Source of the DNA: Paramacrobiotus metropolitanus
Taxonomy: Eukaryota > Tardigrada > Eutardigrada > Parachela > Macrobiotidae
Direction of reading: 5' to 3'
Assembly: GCF_019649055.1 (NCBI RefSeq)
Contig: NW_026570303.1
Span: forward strand, 310,001 to 374,000
DNA length: 64,000 bases
The position numbers and the translations under genes were made by a program. This document shows, one piece after another, positions 12,945-25,255 of the stretch (position 1 is the stretch's first letter; each line of letters begins with the position of its first letter). Below the pieces are notes generated by a model. That model saw only the letters and a program-made list of their open reading frames with translations. It ran no database searches and was not told the origin of the DNA.

Positions 12945-13899
12945 TGCAAAATTCCCGTATTACTTCCCTTCTCGTATTGAAATGGAAAAGAAGTATTTTA
13001 AAATCGTAGTTAAGCGCGTCCCCACACGTACATCGCTTTGCAGCTTTGAGATATACTTTTAGGGAACAGATATGATACTCGTACTTGTAGGGAACAGATA
13101 TTATGATACCTGTAGGGTACTCGTACTTTTACATGATCAGATGATATCACATGATGCCATAAAAGCGTGCAGAAGTTTTGCTGCTTCATAAATAAACCCC
13201 CCGTGTAAAGCACCTGACATTCTATTAGTTCGTTTCTGGAGCAGTAGATAAGATAAACCCACCCATAAACCACTCTTTAAAGACTGAATGTCTCGAATTG
13301 CAGCTATCGGATCTGCAAAACACGAAATCCTATTTAGAGTATGACGGACATTTTCGGAGATATATTTACCGAGAACAATTTGGACAATCTCGCTGACAGG
13401 CTTTATGTATGGACAGATAAAACTATTGTTGCAACATCCGTCTGCTATCTTAGTAGAATGGGCCAATTGGGGTGAGCCTTTAGCACGATTTAGCTGTTGT
13501 GAAAAGTAAAGCGATATGATATTGACCGGAAATGATGCGATCGACGATTTATTTTACAGTTTCTTTGACGGCGTTTATTTACTTTGACTTTGACGCCTCT
13601 TTTTCTTAATTTATCTTGCTTTTTATTTTTTCCCGTAACTCAGAGGTTGCTTTTAATAAGAAGGAAATAAGACGAAGTGTCAGGGTGTGTGAGAAGAAGT
13701 GTCAGGGTCAAAGTACTCAAGGCGGCCCTACCCTGCTAATGGAATGACGTTGTATTATCCCCAGTGGTCACACTTAAAAACGTAACTAAAGGCCTATCTA
13801 ACCTTAAATCCAATAAGAATTGACGCTGAAGTTAAAATGATGTTAAAGCAGGACAAGAGACCCTGTAATCGACCACTTCATTGCCTCATTTTTTCGTTC
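12945..13899. other. Intergenic, weak open frames only
   Basis: A minus-strand open frame of 109 codons (13466-13137) lacks recognisable motifs and is not called. Around 13060-13130 there are imperfect repeats of GGGAACAGATAT and ACTCGTACTT. No convincing gene. Confidence 0.35.
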
Positions 13900-14580
13900 C
13901 CTGGGTTCTTTGTTTAATCGTTCTGTACAAGCACACCACAGACAAACTCCTTGGCTTGTCCTTGGTGGGATTCCTGAATTTTTGAAATACCCATCCAGTC
14001 AAACTGGACGCTTGTGTCGTGGTGTGCGGACCATTATTTTGTTTCAGGAAGCATTTGGTCGCTGTAGTACTGCCAGTGCCGGGGTGACAACTGGACGCCG
14101 ATCGGGATTCAGCGGGTTTTGGATGGCCATGCTGGCGAAATATGGACAGTGCGCTGATCCGTTGAAGACAGTTGTATCATACATCTCCGATCCGCTCCGA
14201 ATTCATATAAATGCATCCGGGCTGCAGATCTTCAAACCGCGCCTGAGAAACGTAGTAATATATGTACATCATTTTGGCCATGTCATCCAGAGCTTTCCAA
14301 ATCGCTTCCTTCTCGTGATCTGCTGCAGCCTGCAGTGTTAACGTTTTTAATTATTTCTTAATTAAGCTAATAAGCAGGCTCGAAACACTCCACCAAAAGC
14401 GTTGCTGACGTCGTATGGTACCAAGAATCCAACCCCACTGGGTCAGGCCGTTATTTGTGTACTCGCGTTGGTCACCTACGAGATTGGTTAAATTTTTCCT
14501 TGCAATCTCTGCATTGAATGGCAGTCGTGCTATTTCGGCGAGTGTGGACGAGCATACGTAGAACCGGTTCCGTGGCAGCT
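13900..14580 (-). pseudogene. Astacin-family metalloprotease pseudogene
   Basis: Reading from 14580 downward, segments match the intact astacin at 23604-25222 piece by piece. VPYDVSNAF is followed by ADHEKEAIWKALDDMAK, then DLQPGCIY. The sequence then jumps directly to NPDRRPVVTPA and a shifted-frame version of the C-terminal extension (CFLKQNN, TTTQAS, LTGWVFQKF). The segment with the zinc site HExxHxxGxxH and the Met-turn SIMHYG is missing, and several frames and stops interrupt the rest. It is a decayed tandem-type copy with an internal deletion that removed the catalytic centre. The plus-strand open frame at 13910-14341 is antisense to it. Confidence 0.8.
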
Positions 14581-16318
14581 ATTGTTTTTAAAACAAATCT
14601 AATAAAGCAACATAATCATCAAATTTTTGTGGTTTAGAAAAGTATCGGAGGAACCCAAAAAATTTAGCGGTGCTCTTCCCCATAACACGGGTATCTCGCC
14701 ACCCACCTACGAAGCGGTTACCGTGTCGCTGGGAAATTAAGTAATGAAAGGTTTCCCCTTATTGCTATGCTTACCATTAGCTAAGCTTACCATTAGCGCA
14801 ACATGACGTTCCCGTGGAGGTACTGTATACAAATTTAGTGCTCTGTACCGGGTCGCATCCCTTAAAAGCTATCACACGTACCTGTTTTGATGACCTTACA
14901 TTCTAGCCATACACTTCATCATCTACTACTTCGTTCATCGAGGCACCGTGGAAGGTGAGATCTAGACGCCCATAGCAGCACCTTATTAATGTGAACACAA
15001 TCATAAATGGGTACACGTGGAGCAGAACTCATCTTATTTTGGGCAATATCTGTTTTGAACAATATGTGTACACTGTACAGATAGTGTGCAGATTTTTTTA
15101 AGTTTAATGTACTTTGCAACAGGGCTTCCACTCTCTTTAGGCTTCAGACAATACACAATCAATAATCTTGAAATCATGCAATTTGCAGCTCTCTGACAAC
15201 AATAAAAGCATATTAATTTTAACAAAGTTAACATTATGGTATACCTATGCATAGCAGATGAAAAATAAAGCAACGATTCCCATACCGCCACACGTATTAC
15301 GAATATTCGAGACCAAAGTAATAGACCAAGATTCTGCAGTATCAGAGACCGGGCTTCGAGTTGTCGGACTTGCGGCACAGTAATATATCGGTCCCGTGCA
15401 ACGGCCGTTTTCTACTGATACAGTAAATAAAGGGAGATAACTCCCGTGGGTAATCCGGCGGTAGGAATTACCAGATTTGTAGTTAGTCAGAATGGGGAAG
15501 GTTGCATTTCAGCATACACGCTGTCAACATTCACAAAGGTAAAGTTGTTTTAAATACGGAAAACAAGCAAAAATACTGTGCTACGAGCGAAAGCAAAACA
15601 CAGAGTCACTCGAGCAGCGGAGCAGTTATCAGAGTTCACTGTATTTTTTCGAGAAATTTCGGCTAGTGTACCGCGATTTGTATTAATACCGAGCACCTAG
15701 GCGGGTTTGTACAAAACGTATTACATACTTGTGTCTGTGACGATCATTGTCGTTGTTGATATGGTAGTTTTTGAAACAAGCCGCTTCTTTGCAGTTTGCG
15801 CAAGTTGCTAAAATTAAGGTCGAAGCTCATGCACGGGAAAATACGCGCGTTGGCTGCTTGCACGGGTGTCCAGCGTTCACACTGGTTGTGGCTGCGTTCA
15901 CGGAGTTGGGGCACGGGTGTAGTCTATGTACATGTACACGGGAAAGTGGCAAGGGGGTTGTCAATGTGAACGGCATTTTAGACTTGATTTTGCTTAAATT
16001 TTTGTACGCTGTTTGAACTTTAATCGTAACAGCATTTCGCACCTTCTTACGTTTAATTGAACCACAACGTTTTCCTACCGTTTTTTCCCAATATTTTATA
16101 GAGTGCCAAAATCCTGGAATAGTGAACGTAATTATGTACTACACAGACACTGCAGAAACTTTTCTAACTTCTTCCGTTCTATGTACTATGGCTTTCAAGT
16201 CTACGTACTCAAGTACATGGTATTACGTACCACATGAACACGGTTACTAATCACAATGATTACTATTACAAATTACAACACGAGCACTTTTAACAAAAGC
16301 TTCGGAAACTATCACTCA
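14581..16318. other. Gene-free stretch
   Basis: A minus-strand open frame of 114 codons (15378-15034) shows no domain or signal peptide and is not called. The rest holds only short open frames. The plus-strand frame at 15771-16016 is rich in Cys and His but overlaps a mirror frame and lacks support. Confidence 0.35.
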
Positions 16319-17734
16319 TCAAGCATCAATCGACAGCGGCGGCCTAATCACAGAGAAAATTTGGTCTAAATTCGCTCCCATCGGCGCCGTCCCCATGATC
16401 GATGCAGCATTTCCTCGCTGTATTTCGATACTGATCCGTTGGCGAAGATATTCCGTGGCTCGTTTTTCGCCGGTTTCCTGACGTATTTTCTGTCCGAATT
16501 CCGTTATTGTTCGGACAGCTTCCGGTCCGGGTGGTCCGAGCGTCTCAAAGCCCAGAGCACGGAATAGGTAGTCCTGGCCGATATCGCGATATTTCTCGAT
16601 CTTGCCCTGCTCGGCCTGTGCTGCTGCTGCTCCCGCTCGTGCGGATGTCGCGACGATGTGCGATATGGCCATTGTATTGACGCACGTTGCGTCCCATGCC
16701 AACATCCGTCCTCTCTCCCATGGTGTCAAGGTAACGCCGTCTGGGCGCTTGCTGTCTGTAGGGAAGATACCTTGTGGCTCTAGTTCGCTTTCAAAGCCGG
16801 CCGATGCGAGGCTGCGCTTCACAATGGCGTTCAGGCATTTATGCGTAGGGATTCGTCCGCGGCTTTTCTTGCAGCTTAAGCCGTGGTAACCGCGGGCATC
16901 CGCCCACTCACCGCATACACAGCGGTGTGGGGTGATGATCGGTGCTCCAAGCCGTAAACCAACGGCAATCCGTACTGCTGAGTCTGTAAGGAGATTGCCA
17001 AGGGAGGCAGCCGGAAGCGCACCCAACCATGCGCCGTTTTCTTTCGTGCTAACACCGTTCAATCTTGCCTGTTCGGAGATGTCGTTCCCAGCTGCCGTTC
17101 GTAATCGTTCAACGGTGTTTTGGACAATAGGATTGTCCCATACCTTCTGGACCGGTCGCGCGTCATGGTGTGGGAGGTCTTGTTGGGTTACTTCTTGCCA
17201 TTCTGCAGCAGCATCACGACAGTAGATCTGTGGTTGGAACTCGATAATTTCCGATGTTAATGGAGCCACCGAATAAGCAGAGGCCAGAAAGGCCGGAAGG
17301 GCAAGCTTTTCGACGCTTCGAATTCCGAGACCGCCTTCTATTATCGGGAGAGATGCCTGCATCCATATGTCTTCAGTAATGTTGACATTGGTAATGCTAG
17401 TCAAGCTTTGGCGAATGATATCGTCAAATGCTTTTAACAGGGCTTTCTGCTGGTAGCATCGGCTGGCGCGCAGTTTATAGATCAGCTTTACTGTGCCCAT
17501 GCTGCATCTTAACAAGTACAGAGCCTGGTGGGCCGGTATTAGATTTAGCCGCTCCGTCATTCGGGCGATTACCTCCGTAGCACTGACGAGTGCGCCTGCA
17601 ACCGCATCATCGTGGAGTGGCGCACCGAGGTAATGCAGATCCTTCAGCTGGGGACAAAGCAGGTCTGGGTACGCATGAAGAAACGCGTCGTACACAGTTT
17701 GGCGTTCTTCCTCGGAGCCTCCGGTTACTTGTCG
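16319..17734 (-). CDS. Non-LTR retrotransposon C-terminal fragment (5'-truncated)
   Basis: An uninterrupted frame of about 470 codons, opening right after a stop at 17735-17737 and ending at 16319. It begins in what looks like the post-palm region of a reverse transcriptase (LHYLGAPL). It continues through a helical region and then a C-x-C-x9-H-x3-C motif (CVCGEWADARGYHGLSC). After that come KRPDGVTLTPWERGR and WDATCVNT, spaced like a PD-(D/E)xK nuclease, then EIQRGNAASI. From memory, this HGLSC...RPDGV...WDAT module is widespread in invertebrate reverse-transcriptase elements, but I cannot assign a clade. The reverse-transcriptase core is absent, as expected of 5' truncation during target-primed insertion. 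The lack of stops suggests a young insertion. The truncation point is 6 bases from the palindrome at 17740-17841. Confidence 0.7.
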   Translation of the reverse strand, partial: RQVTGGSEEERQTVYDAFLHAYPDLLCPQLKDLHYLGAPLHDDAVAGALVSATEVIARMTERLNLIPAHQALYLLRCSMGTVKLIYKLRASRCYQQKALLKAFDDIIRQSLTSITNVNITEDIWMQASLPIIEGGLGIRSVEKLALPAFLASAYSVAPLTSEIIEFQPQIYCRDAAAEWQEVTQQDLPHHDARPVQKVWDNPIVQNTVERLRTAAGNDISEQARLNGVSTKENGAWLGALPAASLGNLLTDSAVRIAVGLRLGAPIITPHRCVCGEWADARGYHGLSCKKSRGRIPTHKCLNAIVKRSLASAGFESELEPQGIFPTDSKRPDGVTLTPWERGRMLAWDATCVNTMAISHIVATSARAGAAAAQAEQGKIEKYRDIGQDYLFRALGFETLGPPGPEAVRTITEFGQKIRQETGEKRATEYLRQRISIEIQRGNAASIMGTAPMGANLDQIFSVIRPPLSIDA

Positions 17735-17739
17735 TTAGT

Positions 17740-17841
17740 CAGTGCCGCTTTACAGTAGTATAGGCTTCTGGCGAAGCTTCGCCAGAAGCCTTTCCTTCGT
17801 ATAGCTTCGCCAGAAGCCTATACTACTGTAGAGCGGCACTG
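17740..17841. repeat. Nested palindrome / inverted repeat
   Basis: Arms 17740-17779 and 17802-17841 are almost perfectly inverse (left CAGTGCCGCTTTACAGTAGT, right ends with its complement). Inside is a perfect 28-bp palindrome at 17763-17790 centred on GAAGCTTC, and the same GCCAGAAGCCTATA module is repeated next to it. It could be a small MITE or a recombination-prone cruciform. It abuts the truncated 5' end of the retroelement fragment. Confidence 0.8.
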
Positions 17842-18605
17842 CGTTAGTTCAAAAAGTAATGCTATGTACGAGCAGTAGGTAGTACTCTGTACTGTTACTA
17901 CTACGGTATGTACAATGTATTTAGGATTATTATAGTACTGTACCCGTAGAAGTCTTTTTGAACTACGTAGAAAAAACAATGAAAAATAAGGACAAAAAAT
18001 AAAAGACAGAAATAACGAAAATAAATAAATTAGTCGTGCACGCAGCTGACGCCCGAGGAGAAATCCCGTGCCCGTAGAAATCACCCATGGGGATCCCAAA
18101 AGGCCACCCGTGCACCCAACCCACGCCCGTGATTACCTGTATACGCAGCCATGTACAAAATTAATGCTTAACGGTTTAGGTGCACCTACGCCGCACGCAC
18201 CTACGCCGGAGCAAAATACACGGAGAACTAATTATATTTCCGTTGTCTTTCCGCACAGGCAACGGTCTTGAACATTATAATATTATAGTCATTAAGCCTC
18301 ACGGCACAGTAATTGCAAAATTCCTTCGCCAGAGGAAACACTAATTACTGTATGTAGAGTTGTTACTGGTACAGAAAATTTCCTTCCTGTTGCTGGCATA
18401 CTATCCTAATCAAGTGCATCAAAAGACTTCACCTATGTACATCATTATGCAAGATTGGTAAATGAGGCGTAGCAACGATTCGTGCATACTGTACTATAGT
18501 CAGGCCTCAGCATGCGTTAGCCGCGCTCTTACTTGTTGCTTTACAGGTAAATTAAGAAACTGAATTTCACAATTTACAGTGTGCATTTTCTTGCACAAAT
18601 GAACT
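17842..18605. other. Gene-free stretch upstream of GPCR 1
   Basis: No supported gene. It contains GTAC-rich sequence and presumably the promoter of the receptor that starts at 18606. Confidence 0.35.
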
Positions 18606-20698
18606 ATGGCGATTCTGGCGGCTGCCATTTCGGATAACAGCTCCGGCTATATTGCTGTTTCCTTACTTGGGCCCGGCAACATTTCAGTTCCTCCTTTAGA
18701 CAGTGTGATTCATGAAGTGGGTCAACTTATATTGCTAGTGGAATACACCGTTTCTTCGATTCTTTCCTTACTCGTACTGGGATATTTTCTATATTACCCA
18801 TCACTACACACGCCGTTCAATTTTTATATGATGCAGCTGATGTTTTTTCAATCGATTTTCATGATTCTCGCCCTCCCAAATGCAACTGTATCGCATGCGG
18901 GACATAAACCATACAACTCCTTTTCATTGTGCGTTGTGCAGGGTTTGCGTGACGGCGTTTCCAGGGTTTGGCTTCGACTGGACACTTGCTCATTGCCTTC
19001 AACAGAATCTGGGCGGTGACCTGGCCAATGTCCTATAAAGAATACCACAACAGAAAGGTTGCCATAATAATCTGCATGGCAATGAACTTCCTGGTCATCG
19101 TGTTACGGCTTCCGGGAGTGATTTCGGCGCTATGGAACTACACTGGCGCTGAATCGCGCGAAGATCCTCTGGTGTTTCAGATGCGTTTGCCTGCACTTCG
19201 ACTCTACGCTTTAGTGGTGCGCTATATGGCGATTCCATGGGCCTGGGTCATTTTGGCGAGTTTTCCGTACGTTGTCTGGAAAAGATGGTATTCACGGAAA
19301 CATGCTGCATGTCAGGTAGACTGCAGAACCGTTAAAGTTCCTCAATCGTCAAATGCTGCTTCGAAAGGTAAAGTGTCTATTCTTGTTCAATATCTTGTCC
19401 CTGAGAATCTACTTAACTCTGCTCGTACGCTTGTACGGTATGATGACATGGGTTTGCTTGTACAAAGGACATTAAAAAATTATTTTCCCTATTTTGTATC
19501 TCCCGGCATTGACGCATTCAGCTAATATCATCCATATTGTTACAAACGTCCTTCATCAGCAAACTGTATAAAGAAATTATTTTGTTTAATTACAATCAAA
19601 TGGGGAAGAAATGCCAAAAATAACAGCATAGGGTTTTCAAAGTTTTTCACGTGATTTTCCCGGACAGTTTTTGCTATTTTTCGCAATCTTTCTGCTCATT
19701 TTCCTTGATGCCTAAAATATATTTAGATTAAGAATCCTTTCCTCTTACAAAATAAAGTTTTGAACAAAATGTCCTATTCAAACCACTTTCCTAGAAAAAT
19801 AAGAACTGCTTGGGACTAGGTGTCAAAATCAGAAAGCATCGCAGCATCCAGACGGTAAAAAACAGAAAATTTCGTGAAAAAATTTGCTGTTGTCGGTGGA
19901 ATGCAAACTTTCTTGGTATCTAAGATGCGCACGACTGGCCATAAAATTTGCTTTTTATCGATGGGAAGCATCACGAATTTGTAAGAACGAAACTGCTGAA
20001 ATAAGGGAATTTCGGTGCCTTATGAAAGAAAAATGTTTACTTTTACCCCTGAGCTTTTTAAAATGTTCTGCCATCGCAGTAATATCAAGTACTAAATTTG
20101 TAGTTGACACTTTAAGTTTTTTGTTGAAAACATTGCCAGGTCAGAAGCGGCAATAAAAAGAATAATTTTCCAAAAAGATGCTGAAAAAAGTGCAAAAGTA
20201 GCATTCACCATTCTGTTTTTCGTTTGGCAAGTTCTTCTTCGATTCTTTTGATTCTTATTTCTTGACATAGTTTACATAATGGGTTATCCAGCAAAAGTTA
20301 TACCATTTGTGTATAACCTAAAATCGCAGGGAGACAGAATAGGGAAAATTATTTTTGGAATCTCCTTTGTAGTTTGCCGGGGAAATCGATCCTGTTGCTT
20401 TTGTCCATGTGTATTGCAGTTACGCCGATCGAGCAAGTTCCAGGTGTTCTTCTTTATGGTGCTGATCATTATGTTAACTTGGTTGCCTGGACAATTTTAT
20501 ATCTGGTTTTTCAAGCGGACCATTCTGGGAATCACCATACTTCGCGTTATTTTTTCTTTATCCTGCCATCGGCTCGTTCTCTTAAACCACTACACGGCGG
20601 TGGTAACTGCAGCTTGGGCGATCATATTGCGATGCACAGCAATTTGGAGCGAACTAACCACAGCTGGTAGCGCCAAACGACGCTGTTCAACACCATGA
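18606..20698 (+). pseudogene. Rhodopsin-like GPCR 1 (frameshifted)
   Basis: Exon 1 runs 18606-19317 and exon 2 20420-20698, joined in phase 0 across a 1102-nt GT-AG intron. The N-terminus has NSS and NIS glycosylation sites. Hydrophobic segments follow (LILLVEYTVSSILSLLVLGY; MMQLMFFQSIFMILALP). Near 18955 one base too many breaks the frame, which resumes at STGHLLIAFNRIWAVTWP (TM3, with N-R-I in place of D-R-Y). TM4 (VAIIICMAMNFLVIVL) and TM5 (YMAIPWAWVILASFPYVV) precede the splice. Exon 2 gives TM6 (FFFMVLIIMLTWLPG) and a degraded TM7 with LNHYTAV in place of NPxxY, also perhaps shifted. It differs from the receptors at 27-56 kb. Probably a chemoreceptor-like pseudogene. Confidence 0.65.
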
Positions 20699-23603
20699 TG
20701 CCAAGAGGAAGATGATGCTTGGGATTTGGACCATCTTTCATTTATTAGTTAACTATTCAATTGTTTTATGATTTATAAATGGTTTTTGAAAGCATATCAG
20801 CCAGTGTAATTACGTAGGTTTCCGCACGGGTGCCTATATTAAAATTTAAATGTATGTATATGTACCTTGATCGCATTGTACGGTGCGAGTAGATGGACGG
20901 TGGTAGCAAAACTCCAGTTCAGGATTTTAGAAAACTGAAGTGTGTAGAACGTTATTGTTTGCAATACGTGTACTAACCTTAACAGTTGACCCTTCGAAGC
21001 TGCCTTTCGGTTCCAGACTATTTTGTAGGATAACTATTGTAAATAAATTTAGGTACATGGTGTACGAGGCTGATGTCGTTTTGCTTGTCTGCCACAAATT
21101 TGCACAAAATCAAGATAAAATTAAGCAGTCGGCAAAGCTATGTTGCCGCTGTCTGTCTGGTTTGTCCCTTGGGATTTCATCTGAAAGGTATCAGGTATCT
21201 GCTCACAAACCGTAAATTATTTCCCAAACGCCTAATTACTTGATTGCCGTGAAGTGGAAGCCGGGATTTTCCTCATTTTTCAATCTTCACCGGCCGTGAA
21301 GTAAAGATAATGCAGTTAATGTATCGTGTAACCGAAGTTTTTACGCTACGATAGTTAGAATCAGTTGTGCTGACGCAGTTGCAGATCGCATGTTACTGGA
21401 CCAATTTTTGTTTTCAACTATAACCGAATTTATCATTCCAGTCAATTTGGATTTTATAATTACAGTGTTCAATATTTTGAATACTTTGTCTCCGCAAATA
21501 TACTTAAATAAGTCTTTCAGGGTCACCGGGAACCGGTGTACCGGTGTTTCATGACAACTGTTCCCAGTGCACTGGGAACGAAAGTTGGCTTCGTGCTTCT
21601 CGTAATAGCGGTTTTAATGTCTTAAAACGATTTCTCCGAATTGTCTTTTGTGCTGTCTTAAAAATAAAAATGCTGCTAAACACGCTTGACCAAATGGAAT
21701 GAATTCGCGCAAAATCGCAGGATATACAGTATTTGGCTTCCTCTAACAATTGTTAGTAAAAAATTTTACCTTTCATTCACATTTCGGCTTTGATCTGCTG
21801 ATCCTGAGCTTTTTAATACGAAAGCTCAATAACAAAAAAATGATGGATCAGCTGCTTTTCCAGATAGCTAACACAGGCGCTGAGACTGATGACCGGCTTC
21901 CTGTCGCATGTGGGCAAGGCATACCGTTTCTTCGAAGCCAGCGCAGATTAATAATTGTCTGCTGCGTCAAGACAGCAGAAAATGAATAATCGGATAATTA
22001 TATTTTCTTTAAAAATGCTTTAAGACATTATATACTATTATCGATCTATACGGCGCACTGGGTGCAAAGTGTATCCACGTGAACCCGCAATAACTATACT
22101 GGATAAAATTCGATCTCCTTCCGGGTTTCTGGGATTTTGCCTTCCAATATGGGTCGCAGTGTATCATAGCCTATAAGCTTATGGCTCAGTTACCAATTCT
22201 GTATTGGAAAATATACAGGAGCATACAACTGTATAGGCAGAAATTTTATTAATAATAAATAATACTAGGAGAATGCACCGAACTGTGCCTTGGTACACCT
22301 GAAAGGTCCTGAATGCTTTTAAACTTTTTGGAATTTTTTTCAGCCATTACTCCAGAATCGGATGTTGCGTGCACAAACGGTTTTTACACCAATGTATACA
22401 ATTCATCTGGCTACAGAATTTCGTAAAACAAAGCAAAAATGTGTTTTGGAGTGCGCGGAAGTAAAAGTTTTCGTAAACGTACACGAATTTGGTACCATTT
22501 ACTAGGCCACTTCCCTTTACAATCTGGCCCAACGTATCGCCAGTAAACGGAACTGAATTTACGTTTACTTTATACATATTTTATGTACCGCTTATTAAAT
22601 CGAATTACATGATTATAAAATCTGTACTGTCTTTTACATGTAATTCGTAATACGTACAAGCCCGTTTCAAAAACGAGTTAACATTGTAAGGGCGACGCAA
22701 TGAACTAAGTACCTCAACAACGTATTCCCACGTACTCCACCCCTTTTCACAATCAATATATTCGTAGGTTTCTTATCCTTTAGTATTTCTTACAATTGTT
22801 AGCTAGACCAGTAAGAACATCCTTTCGATTTTCTCGAATAGATTAATGTTATTCATTCCCTACTTCCCGTTGTGCATGTTTCCCAAGAAAGATAATACTC
22901 GACTTATAAACTGATTTCCTGACACTGGGGAGTTTGAAAACAACATGTTCTGGAAAATGTGAACTCCGGAAACAGCGAAAAAATCCACATAGTTACGTTT
23001 TTCTAATTACGCATATATGCAGATAGTAGTGACTGTGCGCGAAAGTCAACTAGAACTGCGGCTCAAGTTTAACGGTTCTACACCTGCGCTTGTTCAACCT
23101 AAATTTTGATGACAGAATAAATCAGATTCGATATCTGCGTTATTATAAGTTAATAAATGGCAAAATACATCTGTCCACTTATTGACAGTCTTTTCAAAAT
23201 GGTCAGACGCTCAAGTCGATAACTATAGACCTCTCAACCAACTTACTGCAAATTGCTCGTATTACTGCAAGTCTGCGCCAAGTCTTCCTTTATAGTCATA
23301 ATTTAACGCACAGTTACGCTAGATCTTTACACTGGATGCATTAACGTTGAGCGGAAAACACAAAACATCGTTGTTGAACGAGCGTCATTCCCAGTCGGAG
23401 ACTCGGAGCCGTTTAAGTAACTTTGACAGTATTGTCGACCGCCCTTCGCCGGCCGTAATTAAATTAAACCATTCCAATACTTTTCAGAAATGAACGTTTT
23501 CTTCATTTTTGCACACCAGAGTAACGAGAGCTAGACAAGAAATACACCGGCTTTACTCATGCATGTATGCAAATTTTTGTATTGTATGTAACACTGCTTT
23601 TGC
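20699..23603. other. Gene-free stretch
   Basis: About 2.9 kb with no supported gene on either strand. It contains palindromic words (CCAGTGCACTGG near 21570, ACCGGTGTACCGGTG near 21532) but no long repeat or domain-bearing frame. Confidence 0.4.
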
Positions 23604-25222
23604 TCAACCGTTTATCACACCACAGACAACATCTTTGGCCTTATCCTTGGCGACATTCTTAAACTTCTGGAACAGCCACCCAGTCAATCCCGACGCTTGG
23701 GTCGTGGTCTGCGGATCGTTGTTTTGTTTTAGGAAACATTTTGTGGCCGTATCACTGCCAGGTGCCGGTGTGACGACTGGACGCCAATCGGGATTCAGCT
23801 CGGTTTTGGCTGACCATGCTGTTGGAATATTGACCATGCCCTGTCCGGCTTGTGGACAGTTGTACATCTTATTAATCCGCTCCACATCCAGCGCGCTCAT
23901 AACCTTTCTGTTCCCAATAGCTGCCTTCATTTTCGGGAGAATCGTCGGTTTGGAATCGTCGATGGCGAAGTAGTTCCATCCGTAATGCATAATGGATTCG
24001 TAGTCGTATGGTAAGCCGAAAGTGTTGGAGACGTACTTCTTAAACTGGTCGCGTTGATCTGTAAATCAGCGCGTACACCGGCGATTCCATTACGTAGCAT
24101 CGTATTCGTTGTTTTGATACCTGGTTTTACGTTGTCCCAAACAATGCTGACATGGTCATCGCGATCCGTTCGACTCTGTTCATGATAAAAGCCAATAGCG
24201 TGCATGGTTTCGTGCTGGACTTCGCCGATTTCATAAATGCATCCGGGCTGTAGATCCACAAACTGGCGCGAGCCTTGGCGACCAACGTATGAGCTACATC
24301 TGCAAAACCGGCAAATGATGCAAGATTATAATAATTAGTTCCAAGAAAGCACACTCTTCAAAAGTTTTTCACAGCGAAATCTTTTACTAACCCCAGTGCT
24401 CGTCGCATGAAACTAATGTAATCGGGTTCGTTGGTGCGCCTGACAAACTTTATGCAAGTCTTTTTCGACATGTCATCCAAAGCATTTTGAATCACTTCCT
24501 TCTCGTGATCCGCTGCAATTGTATACTTTTTTAATTGATCCGTAATTTAGCTGGTAAACAGGCATAAGCTCATACCGAAAGCGTTGCTGACATCATATGG
24601 TACCACTCCACCGGGCCAGAGATACTTTTGATGGTCAGCCAAAGTGGAAGCATCAGCTAATACCGCTTGCTGCAAAACAAGAACCGTTTTTGCGCTTCCT
24701 TGTTATTTATCAAAACAATGGGCGGGTTTTATTGCCTACTTGATTGCCTTGTCCGCCTATACCGATACCGGCAATATCCCCTTCGAAGAAATGCTCCAAA
24801 AAACCCTTGATTTGCTTGTATTTCTGCATGCCTTTCTGGTAGACTTCGTCCGGTATGAATTCTCTCCATCCTGAAGATCATTAAGCGTTTAAGCAACAAG
24901 TTCGGCTTGCGCTATGACAAAACTTGATCTAACTTACTTGCAGGAATTCCTTTGATGTATTTTATTGCTGCAAAAAATAATGAGCAAATAACAGAACTAT
25001 TCACCTAAACTGCACGAGCTCAAATATATACAAGAGACACGGCTATTCATTTCAGTATTTCTTTTACCTTACGGCAGGCAGTTTTGTAGCAAAGGGAAGT
25101 ACATACAACCCAAAAATACCTTGATCTTTAAGGCTACTTAAATCCAGACTTCGCTTATCGATCGGTCTTCCATCCACATAAAGGAACAGGAAAAAACAGA
25201 CGAGGCAAACAGCTGATTTCAT
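23604..25222 (-). CDS. Astacin-family zinc metalloprotease, secreted
   Basis: Seven minus-strand exons: 25222-25120, 24967-24938 (30-nt microexon), 24870-24740, 24669-24576, 24512-24392, 24299-24094, 24058-23604. All phases agree and give about 379 aa. A signal peptide (MKSAVCLVCFFLFLYVDG) is followed by a propeptide with EHFFEGD, the FxGD aspartate-switch motif. The catalytic domain begins near YLWPGGVVPYDV and has CIKFVRRTNEPDYI, GCSSYVGR, the zinc site HETMHAIGFYHEQ and the Met-turn SIMHYG, ending INKMYNC. About 75 residues follow as a C-terminal extension without a known domain. All catalytic residues are present, so it should be an active extracellular endopeptidase. The last intron is only 35 nt (24093-24059, GTAATG...TTTACAG). 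If it is not spliced, the gene is frameshifted there. Confidence 0.85.
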
Positions 25223-25255
25223 CTTAATAAATCTGAACAGCACTGTTTGGGACAC

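Noticed and set aside
13137-13466. 109-codon minus-strand open frame
   Set aside because: Looks protein-like in composition but has no domain or splice support, and another open frame overlaps it.
13910-14341. 143-codon plus-strand open frame
   Set aside because: It is antisense to the astacin pseudogene.
15034-15378. 114-codon minus-strand open frame
   Set aside because: No recognisable motif, no plausible exon partner, and length within chance for this AT-rich DNA.
23509-23973. 154-codon plus-strand open frame
   Set aside because: It mirrors the last exon of the intact astacin gene, which has clear family motifs on the other strand.
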